In this document: piece after piece, positions 40,001-46,636 of the stretch
Numbering within the stretch: the first letter of the stretch is position 1
How the letters are laid out: each line of letters opens with the position of its first letter
Source: DATEEG01 sp035525055
GTDB lineage: Bacteria > Actinomycetota > Acidimicrobiia > Spongiisociales > ZC4RG35
Direction: 5' to 3'
Length of the DNA stretch: 58,666 bases
Assembly (NCBI GenBank): GCA_035525055.1
Contig: DATLEZ010000162.1
Span: 1-58,666 of the forward strand
Notes under the pieces: model-generated
Seen by the model: only the letters and a program-made list of their open reading frames with translations
Databases searched by the model: none
Told to the model about the DNA's origin: nothing
Translations under genes and position numbers: made by a program

Positions 40001-40945
40001 TCAGAGGCAGTGGGAGTACGCGAAACCGACTAGATCATCGATCCGGGCGGAAGCCACGGCGACACAGGTGTCGGCTGCGCCGTAGTACATCCGCACACTT
40101 CCTTCGCCATCAGCGATCCATCCGGTCGGAAAAACCACGCCGGGCACGTCGCCGGTCCGCTCGTAGGCGGCTTCGGGACCGAAGATCCACTCGTCGGAAC
40201 GAGCCAGGACTGTGGCGGGGTTCTCCAAATCGAGTAGCGCGATTCCTGCCCGGTAAAGAGAGCCGGCGGCCGTGCCTTTGACACCATGGAACAACACCAG
40301 CCAGCCGTCCTTAGTTCGCAGGGGCGGCGGTCCCACACCCACCTTCTCACGATCCCACTGACCCGTTCGACGACTCTCGATCAGGACCTGGTGATCGCCC
40401 CAATGGCGCAGGTCAGGGCTGAACGAGACCCAGATATGGGCATCCCCCCGGGCGTAGGGAGAGACCGGCCGATGAAGCAGTGCGTAGCGGCCGCCGAAGG
40501 TCTGTGGAAACAGGGCGGCGTCCTTATCCTCGGGCGTCGAAACGATCGCTCGGTCTCGAAAGCTGGCGAAGTCGCGTGTTGAGGTGAGGCAAACCAGTGG
40601 CCCCCCGACCGAAACACCGGTGTAAGCGATCAGATACTCCTCTCCGATCTTGGTGATCCGGGGATCTTCGATTCCGCAAACCTCCTCATAGCGCGTTGCC
40701 CGCCGTTCGAGCGTCGGCCGGGCATCGATCGTCCATTCGGTGAATCCGTCGTGGCTGCGGGCGACAGTAAAATGGGATAAGCCGGATCTGTCTTCGACTC
40801 GCACCAGAAGCACGGTTTCGCCGTCGGGCCCGATGGTCGCTCCAGGATTGAAAACCGCGTTGACGGTGTAGGGCCAGTCTTCAGGCGTCAGAATCGGATT
40901 GTCGGCATGACGGGTGAACAGCTGATGGAGTCGGACCGAAGACAC
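40001..40945 (-). CDS. GH130-family glycosidase/phosphorylase
   Basis: 314 residues, a five-bladed propeller of the GH130 type: HADNPILTPEDWPYTVNAVFNPGATIGPDGETVLLVRVEDRSG, VCGIEDPRITKIGEEYLIAYTG (with the catalytic Asp), LHRPVSPYARGDAHIWVSFSPDLRHWG, GPPPLRTKDGWLVLFHGVK, YYGAADTCVAVA. Members act on beta-mannosides by phosphorolysis or hydrolysis; which applies here is not readable. The GTG start lies immediately after the STAS gene stop, so the two are coupled. Confidence 0.87.
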   Translation of the reverse strand: MSSVRLHQLFTRHADNPILTPEDWPYTVNAVFNPGATIGPDGETVLLVRVEDRSGLSHFTVARSHDGFTEWTIDARPTLERRATRYEEVCGIEDPRITKIGEEYLIAYTGVSVGGPLVCLTSTRDFASFRDRAIVSTPEDKDAALFPQTFGGRYALLHRPVSPYARGDAHIWVSFSPDLRHWGDHQVLIESRRTGQWDREKVGVGPPPLRTKDGWLVLFHGVKGTAAGSLYRAGIALLDLENPATVLARSDEWIFGPEAAYERTGDVPGVVFPTGWIADGEGSVRMYYGAADTCVAVASARIDDLVGFAYSHCL

Positions 40946-40948
40946 GGT

Positions 40949-41371
40949 TCAGCCGCACCGAGCAGTCGGATCGTCGGAAAGAAGTCGAGTCAACTGGCTT
41001 CCGTCGATCGTTGCGACCCCCTCGTACTCGAGGAGCTGCTGAAAAGGCGCGTCGGTAGAAACTGCCACAACTAGTTCACCGCCTCGCCGACCAACTCTGT
41101 GTGAAATCTCCCGCAACCATCCGATCCCCTCCTCTCGGCACACGACTACCGCGGTTAGATCCACGACGAGGCGTACCGGGCGTTTGAGAAAGGCATGGTT
41201 GGCGGCGGCCGACAGCGAAGGAATGTCTATGGCGAATATGTCGCCCTCGACCTTGAGGCAGTCCCAACCATTCGCGATGGTGTTGATGGTCCGTAATCCG
41301 TGCGGATGCTCCGATCGTGAAGGGACCGTTTCGGCATGGTCAACCACGAAATCGTCCTGAACGACAATCAC
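40949..41371 (-). CDS. STAS-domain protein (anti-sigma antagonist-like)
   Basis: 140 residues from a GTG with GGAGGAACA upstream. VEGDIFAIDIPSLSAAANHAFLKRPVRLVVDLTAVVVCREEGIGWLREISHRVGRRGGELVVAVSTDAPFQQLLEYEGV follows the STAS fold. The usual phosphorylatable Ser/Thr (D-x-S/T) position is occupied by VVVCREEG, so it may not be switched by the standard kinase. It is first in a two-gene unit with GH130. A DosR-like box lies 79 nt upstream. Confidence 0.75.
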   Translation of the reverse strand: MIVVQDDFVVDHAETVPSRSEHPHGLRTINTIANGWDCLKVEGDIFAIDIPSLSAAANHAFLKRPVRLVVDLTAVVVCREEGIGWLREISHRVGRRGGELVVAVSTDAPFQQLLEYEGVATIDGSQLTRLLSDDPTARCG

Positions 41372-41449
41372 TGTTCCTCCGTTGTCAACAGCGCCGATGT
41401 CTAGAGCGACACCGACACTTACTGTGCGGTCAGAGCCGCCGGGGCAACA

Positions 41450-41463
41450 GGGCCTTTCGACAC
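41450..41463. promoter_or_regulatory. DosR-like box upstream of the STAS-GH130 unit
   Basis: GGGCCTTTCGACAC differs at two positions from the box at 44085 (GGGTCTTTCGACCC). Distance to the STAS GTG is 79 nt, longer than in the other genes. Confidence 0.45.
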
Positions 41464-41517
41464 AACGCGTGATATCACAGGCTCCAAGGCGTGATGATAG
41501 GAGTCAACGAGCCGCGG

Positions 41518-42192
41518 CTATCCGGGTTCGTCTTGCCTCATCGGCGAGACGAACCCGGCGTCACCGCCGGCGGCTGCGCGCAGCATCGCCTCACTGCCCG
41601 GTCCGGGGTCGTCGGTGCCGAGAGGCACGATCACCTTGACCAACCCATCCTCGGTGCTTGTGATGGCCGCGGCGACGTTGTGGAGAAGGTGATTGACAAC
41701 CGGGCTCTCAGGGGCCAGATACGCAATGAAGGCGTCGACGCCGTTCTCCCGGGCGCTGTCGGCCAACTTGGTCAGGAGAAGCCTTCCTAGGCCTCGGCCC
41801 TGAAACTCGTCGATCACTGCGACGGCAGCTTCAGCCTGAGCGGGATGGGTTTTGTCGCGAATGTATCGGGCAACCCCTAGTCCTACCTGGTCCGGTTGAT
41901 CAAGTGAGATGGCCACCCAGGCAAAGTGATCCTGATAGTCGATCTCGGTCAGATAGCGGAGTTCAGACGGGGTCAGCCGGTCCAGGTAGTGCAGAAAACG
42001 CAGGTATATGGACTGGGGTGAGAGGTGTTGGATGCCTTCCTGAAGAAGCGCCTTGTCGTCGGGTAGAATCGGGCGAATCAACACCCGGGTGCCGTCGTCC
42101 AGGACGACCACCGAGGACCGCTCGTCGATCCAGCCGGGATCAGGTTCACCTGGCTGTCGACCGGTCAAGTGCCCGGGTGGTGGGAGGATCAT
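41518..42192 (-). CDS. GNAT acetyltransferase
   Basis: 224 residues. The acetyl-CoA motif A is AAVAVIDEFQGRGLGRLLLTKLADSARENGVDAFIAYL. The N-terminal part (VLDDGTRVLIRPILPDDKALLQEGIQHLSPQSIYLRFL) is the form seen in protein acetyltransferases such as the actinobacterial Pat-like group that modify acyl-CoA synthetases. The ATG overlaps the stop of the synthetase gene (ATGA). It may acetylate that enzyme; no cyclic-nucleotide domain is fused here. Confidence 0.88.
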   Translation of the reverse strand: MILPPPGHLTGRQPGEPDPGWIDERSSVVVLDDGTRVLIRPILPDDKALLQEGIQHLSPQSIYLRFLHYLDRLTPSELRYLTEIDYQDHFAWVAISLDQPDQVGLGVARYIRDKTHPAQAEAAVAVIDEFQGRGLGRLLLTKLADSARENGVDAFIAYLAPESPVVNHLLHNVAAAITSTEDGLVKVIVPLGTDDPGPGSEAMLRAAAGGDAGFVSPMRQDEPG

Positions 42193-44030
42193 CCCTGATA
42201 CATCTGGTCGATAACGCCTGAGTACTTCTCCATCACCAGCATCCGCCGGACTTTCAGGGATGGAGTCACATTCCCGCTCTCGGGGATCCACTCATCGGGG
42301 ACGATCACGAACTTCTTGATCTGCTCGACCCGGGACAGCTTGCGATTGACTTCGTCAACGGCAATCTGCATTTCGGCTACCACCTGCGGCATCTGCGAAA
42401 AGCTCGCCAGGTCCTGGAACTGCAGCCCTTTTGCCGTGGCCCATTCGCGCGCCTCCTCGGCGTCGAAAGCGATGAGGGCTGTGAGGTAGGGTCGGGTGTC
42501 GCCCAACAAGCAGACGTAGGCCACCGGCTGGTGGCTCTTCAGTGCCATCTCGATCGGGCTCGGTGCGATGTTCTTGCCCGCGGCCGTGATGATGATGTCC
42601 TTCTTGCGACCGACGATCGAGAGGAAGCCGTCGGAATCGACCGAGCCGAGATCACCCGTGTGGAGCCAGCCGCGATCGTCAAACGTCTGCGCCGTCTCGT
42701 CAGGGAGGCGGTGATATCCCGCTGCGACATTGCCACCGCTGAGGAGCACCTCCCCGTCCTCGGCCAGTTGCATCTCCACTCCGGGCAATGGCTTGCCGGC
42801 TGTGCCGATGCGATTGGAGCCGGGCAAGTTGGAGACGGCCGGTCCGCTGCTCTCACTGAGACCGTACAACTCACAGAGCGGGATCCCGATAGCGTTGAAA
42901 AATACGATCATGTCGGGATCGCTCGGGGCGGCTGTCGTCACCGCGACAACCAGTTGGTCCATGCCCAACCCGGCCCTGACTTTGCTGAATACCAACCTCT
43001 CGAACACCCTGGCCAACAGGGCACCGACCATGGGACTCCGCCCCTCCTGCCGGGCTCGAACCACCTTTTCCCCGTTGTGAACCGCCCACATAATCGGTCT
43101 GCGTCGTCGATCCTCGGCGAACCGGGCCAGCAGCCGGTTTTGGAACTTCTCCCAGACCCGGGGAACCCCGAGGAATGCCTGGGGCCGCGCATGGGTGATG
43201 TAGTCGACGACCTGCAGAGCATCCGGGCAGTAAAAGACCTGGCAAGCGAGCCACAACCCGAGATAGTGCGAGGCCATGCGCTCGGCGATGTGAGCCATCG
43301 GGAGGTAAGAGACCAGCCGAAGATTGTCGGGAAGACCGAAGCCGCGACGGGAAGACTCAGTCGTCCACAACAGGTTCCTGTGGCTAAAGACGACTCCTTT
43401 AGGAAAGCCGGTGGTTCCCGATGTGTAGATCATCGTCGCGACATCATTGGGTTCGATGTCCCACATGCGGCCCTCGACCATTTCTGGCTGATCCATGAGG
43501 GCCTTCCTGCCACGATCAATGAGTTCGTTCCATCCGATCACCATGTCGTCGGCGTCCGGCAACTCGGTCCCGCTCATGATGACGATGTGCCGTAGACCGG
43601 GCATCTCGGCGAGGACCGGACGCCACCGGGCGAGATTCGCCACATCCTCGAGGATTGCCACCTTGGCATCGCAGTCGTTGACGATGTAGACAATCTGAAA
43701 AGGGGCCAGAGTTCCGTACAAGGTCACTCCGGCGGCACCGGAATGAATCGCGCCGAGATCGGCGATCAGATGCTCCGGGCGGTTGCCTGCCTGAATTGCC
43801 ACCACGTCTCCCGAATCCACACCGAGAGTCATCATTCCGGCCGCGGCCTCGAGGGCCACTTGCCGGTACTCGGCCCAGTTGAGGAGCTTCCAGTTGTCTC
43901 CTTCCTTCCAGTGAATGGCCGGGGCCGTCCCGTGAAGGTCGGCGTTCCGACGGAGCACGTCGACGAGCGTGGTTGCTGCAACCGCCTCGTCGATCTCAGT
44001 CCGGTCGGAATGGCGGATATCGGTGGACAC
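42189..44030 (-). CDS. Long-chain acyl-CoA synthetase (AMP-forming)
   Basis: 613 residues from a GTG with GAGGGG upstream. It has the AMP-binding motif YTSGTTGFPKGVVFSHRN, LSESSGPAVSN, the hinge block DRGWLHTGDLGSVDSDGFLSIVGRKKDIIITAAGKNIAP and a C-terminal Lys region (NVTPSLKVRRMLV). It activates fatty acids to acyl-CoA through acyl-AMP. It is coupled to a GNAT gene that could control it by lysine acetylation. A near-perfect DosR-like box lies exactly 55 nt before the GTG, which supports this start. Confidence 0.93.
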   Translation of the reverse strand: MSTDIRHSDRTEIDEAVAATTLVDVLRRNADLHGTAPAIHWKEGDNWKLLNWAEYRQVALEAAAGMMTLGVDSGDVVAIQAGNRPEHLIADLGAIHSGAAGVTLYGTLAPFQIVYIVNDCDAKVAILEDVANLARWRPVLAEMPGLRHIVIMSGTELPDADDMVIGWNELIDRGRKALMDQPEMVEGRMWDIEPNDVATMIYTSGTTGFPKGVVFSHRNLLWTTESSRRGFGLPDNLRLVSYLPMAHIAERMASHYLGLWLACQVFYCPDALQVVDYITHARPQAFLGVPRVWEKFQNRLLARFAEDRRRRPIMWAVHNGEKVVRARQEGRSPMVGALLARVFERLVFSKVRAGLGMDQLVVAVTTAAPSDPDMIVFFNAIGIPLCELYGLSESSGPAVSNLPGSNRIGTAGKPLPGVEMQLAEDGEVLLSGGNVAAGYHRLPDETAQTFDDRGWLHTGDLGSVDSDGFLSIVGRKKDIIITAAGKNIAPSPIEMALKSHQPVAYVCLLGDTRPYLTALIAFDAEEAREWATAKGLQFQDLASFSQMPQVVAEMQIAVDEVNRKLSRVEQIKKFVIVPDEWIPESGNVTPSLKVRRMLVMEKYSGVIDQMYQG

Positions 44031-44084
44031 AAACGCCCCTCTAATAGGTAACTTCAACGTATGAGAGAGCACGGATCTGGGCCA

Positions 44085-44098
44085 GGGTCTTTCGACCC
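44085..44098. promoter_or_regulatory. DosR-like box between acyl-CoA synthetase and phosphofructokinase
   Basis: GGGTCTTTCGACCC, 55 nt from the synthetase GTG and 45 nt from the ATG of the divergent phosphofructokinase gene. It could serve both. Confidence 0.65.
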
Positions 44099-44142
44099 AC
44101 ACGAAGCCGGGCCGCAGGCTCACTGTCCGTAGGCTCCTGCCT

Positions 44143-45165
44143 ATGACGACGATCGGACTCCTGACGGCGGGTGGCGATTGCCCGGGGCTCAACGCCGCAA
44201 TCCGCGGAGTGGTGACGCGTGCCTCGGCGGCCGGGGCCACGGTGGTCGGTATCGAGAACGGTTGGGCGGGCTTGATGGAGGGCCGCACTCGCTTGCTAGG
44301 ACGCGACGACGTCCGCGGCATCTCTGTTCGCGGTGGCACCATCCTGGGCACGTCCCGTAAGGACCCCTACGTCCATGGCTCCGGCTTGGCGTCGATTCAA
44401 CCGACGCTGGACGCGACCGGGATCGAGGCGCTTATCGTTATCGGCGGCGACGGCTCATTGAGAAGCGGCGCCATGCTCGCTTCCGAGGGCCTGGCGGTTA
44501 TCGGAGTTCCCAAGACGATCGACAACGACATCGCCGGAACCGACGTGTCGTTTGGATTCGGAACTGCCGTTCAGATCGTGACCGATGCCATCGACCGGCT
44601 CACCACCACCGCAGAGGCGCACAATCGAATCATGGTTGTCGAGGTCATGGGAAGGCATTCGGGCTGGATCGCCCTCCACGCCGGCTTGGCGGGCGGCGCT
44701 GAAGCGATCCTGGTGCCGGAAGTGCGATACGACCTCGCTGATTTGAGCGCCCGCCTGGTCGCTCGTCACCGGTCCGGAAGGGACTATTCGATCGTCGTAG
44801 TGGCGGAGGGTGTGGTGGATCCGCGGGGCGAGGCAGTCACCGCCGGAGCCGACATCCTCGGCTTCCAGCGCTTTGGAGGAGTGTCAATGAGCATCGCCAC
44901 GGAACTCGAGCGACTTACTGGTTACGAGACCCGGGTGATGATCCTCGGCCACCTCCAACGTGGGGGGACTCCCATAGCCTACGACCGGATCCTGGCCGCT
45001 CGCCTCGGGGTCAAATCCGCCGAATTGGCTTTGGCAGGCCAGTACGGTGTAATGGCAGCGGTGAGGAACGGTGAAATCGTTGCCGTTGACCTGGCCACGG
45101 CCTGTGCGGAGCCACGGCTGCTCCCGAGATCGCTTTATGAGGAGGCTGCCTGGTTCGGAGCGTGA
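44143..45165 (+). CDS. 6-phosphofructokinase
   Basis: 340 residues. It has the N-terminal GLLTAGGDCPGLNAAIRG motif, IVIGGDGSLRSGAML (GGDGS, with the Gly associated with ATP rather than pyrophosphate use), PKTIDNDIAGTDVSFGFGTAVQIVTDAIDRL (catalytic Asp), EVMGRHSGWIALHAGLAGGAEAILVPE and the closing LGHLQRGGTPIAYDRILA. It phosphorylates fructose 6-phosphate. The length and PKTIDND form fit the actinobacterial PfkA group. It shares the intergenic box at 44085 with the divergent synthetase gene. Confidence 0.93.
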   Translation: MTTIGLLTAGGDCPGLNAAIRGVVTRASAAGATVVGIENGWAGLMEGRTRLLGRDDVRGISVRGGTILGTSRKDPYVHGSGLASIQPTLDATGIEALIVIGGDGSLRSGAMLASEGLAVIGVPKTIDNDIAGTDVSFGFGTAVQIVTDAIDRLTTTAEAHNRIMVVEVMGRHSGWIALHAGLAGGAEAILVPEVRYDLADLSARLVARHRSGRDYSIVVVAEGVVDPRGEAVTAGADILGFQRFGGVSMSIATELERLTGYETRVMILGHLQRGGTPIAYDRILAARLGVKSAELALAGQYGVMAAVRNGEIVAVDLATACAEPRLLPRSLYEEAAWFGA

Positions 45166-45251
45166 GGAATCACGCTGCGGCGCTGGCAAAGGCTTGATCG
45201 GAGAAACCGCCGATTTGGAATGCCGCAAGGCGAACAGATGTTTGACTACTA

Positions 45252-46208
45252 GTGATTGACCAGAAAACGCGAAAAAGAACAATGACCAATCGACTTAGGA
45301 CAGGAAACAGTCAGGTGGCCGATGGCCTCAGCCTGTATCTCGACGGAATCAGCCGCTACGGCTTGTTGGCCGCCGAGGACGAAATCTGCCTCGCCCAAGC
45401 GATGGAGGCAGGCAGGCAGGCGCGCGCCAGCCTGGATGCCGGGAACAGATTGTCGGCTGCCGAAAGGGCGGATCTGGAGCGGGTCGTCCGGGAGGGTCAC
45501 AGGGCTCGCAACCGGTTCATCGAGTCGAACCTTCGACTGGTTGTCTCCAACGCTCGTCGCTACGCCGGCGGCAATGTCGACATGCTCGACCTGATCGAGG
45601 AAGGCAATCTCGGCCTCATCACGGCTGTCGAGAAGTTCGACTGGCGGAAGGGCTTCAAATTCTCGACCTATGCGACGTGGTGGATCCGACAGGCCATGCA
45701 GCGGGCTCGCAGCAATCTCGGTGATTCGATCCGGATCCCCACCGGGCTGTTCGAGATCCTGGCGGCGGTCCGCACGTCGGCCGATGACCTTCGGGTCAAA
45801 CTCGGACGTGCCGCCACCGCGACCGAGCTTGCCGAGGAGACCGGGTTGACGCTGGCCGACGTGATGAGAGCGCTCGCTGTGAGCACCAGTGTTGCCCTTG
45901 AGACTCCGGTCGGTGAGGACGGAGCAATGCTGGGCGACTTCATCGCCGATGAAAACGCTCTGGACCCCGAGGCTGAAGTTGAGATCAGGATCGTCGAGGA
46001 GGCAGTGCGAGACAGCCTCGCCATCCTTTCCGACCTCCATCGTCGGGTGGTTGAGCTTCGCTTCGGCTTCGATGGTCCGCCAGCGACGATCGCCACAATC
46101 TCCGAAGCAACCGGTATCCCCCAGCACCAGGTCCCCGAACTCATCGCGGAGGCTCTCGTGCCGATCGCGCAGAGGCTTGAGGCTGTCGAGGACATGCGCG
46201 CCGCCTAG
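45252..46208 (+). CDS. Primary-like sigma-70 factor with degenerate region 4.2
   Basis: 318 residues (308 if the ATG at 45282 is used). Region 1.2 (LSLYLDGISRYGLLAAEDEICLAQAMEAG), region 2 (NLRLVVSNARRYAGGNVDMLDLIEEGNLGLITAVEKFDWRKGFKFSTYATWWIRQAM) and region 3 are well kept and specify a group 2 factor. In region 4 the VVELRFGFDG block is present, but the recognition helix that normally reads R-x-R-V/I-R-Q-I-E is GIPQHQVPELIAEAL. The residues contacting the -35 element are therefore changed. A role in stress-time promoter choice is inferred from its place in the island. Confidence 0.85.
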   Translation: MIDQKTRKRTMTNRLRTGNSQVADGLSLYLDGISRYGLLAAEDEICLAQAMEAGRQARASLDAGNRLSAAERADLERVVREGHRARNRFIESNLRLVVSNARRYAGGNVDMLDLIEEGNLGLITAVEKFDWRKGFKFSTYATWWIRQAMQRARSNLGDSIRIPTGLFEILAAVRTSADDLRVKLGRAATATELAEETGLTLADVMRALAVSTSVALETPVGEDGAMLGDFIADENALDPEAEVEIRIVEEAVRDSLAILSDLHRRVVELRFGFDGPPATIATISEATGIPQHQVPELIAEALVPIAQRLEAVEDMRAA

Positions 46209-46246
46209 AGCGGCCGCTCGGGCCGCCCACGCCCGACCCAAACTCG

Positions 46247-46296
46247 GTTTTGGCGCGGAGCATTGCTCCCCTGGAGTCGATACTCCGCGCCAAAAC
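46247..46296. repeat. Palindromic intergenic repeat, copy R4
   Basis: Perfect 14-bp arms (GTTTTGGCGCGGAG and its complement) with the centre reading ATCGACTCCAGGGGAGCA on minus. It lies 38 nt after the sigma-factor stop and upstream of the small membrane-protein gene, so it may end the sigma transcript. Confidence 0.78.
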
Positions 46297-46315
46297 AGGG
46301 AAGGAGGAGTCGCTT

Positions 46316-46329
46316 GCGACTTTCGGCCC
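46316..46329. promoter_or_regulatory. DosR-like box upstream of the 35-residue membrane protein
   Basis: GCGACTTTCGGCCC fits the consensus except at position 2. It ends 50 nt before the ATG at 46379. Confidence 0.4.
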
Positions 46330-46378
46330 TGGCAGCCACGCCGTTAACGCCGATCATGACACCCGAAAGGAGGTTTCC

Positions 46379-46486
46379 ATGGACCGCGAGGAAACCAAGT
46401 CGAGCGGTCGGTCGCTCTGGATGATGATTGGCGTTGCGCTTCTGGCGACGCTGTTTGCTTTCTGGTTCGTCCGGGGTCGGCGGTAA
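46379..46486 (+). CDS. 35-residue single-pass membrane protein
   Basis: The ATG follows AAAGGAGG with good spacing, the best ribosome-binding site in this part of the window. The product has a polar N-terminus (MDREETKSSGRSLW), one hydrophobic helix (MMIGVALLATLFAFWFV) and a basic RGRR end. It is too short for family assignment. It lies between the sigma factor and PEP synthase, with a DosR-like box upstream, and may belong to the same stress response. Confidence 0.72.
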   Translation: MDREETKSSGRSLWMMIGVALLATLFAFWFVRGRR

Positions 46487-46569
46487 ACCCGAGTTACGAC
46501 ACCGGGGCACGGGCATCCGCGCCGGTGTCCCGGTCGCCAGTCGCGTCATAAACGGCACCCTTTGCACAA

Positions 46570-46583
46570 CCGACCTTCGGCCC
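46570..46583. promoter_or_regulatory. DosR-like box upstream of PEP synthase
   Basis: CCGACCTTCGGCCC, 54 nt before the ATG at 46637. The right half and centre fit the consensus well, and the first two G are replaced by C. Confidence 0.45.
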
Positions 46584-46636
46584 TGTTCCTGCTGCCCTTC
46601 CATCGTCAAGCTGATTGCGACGTCTTGAGGAGCGTG

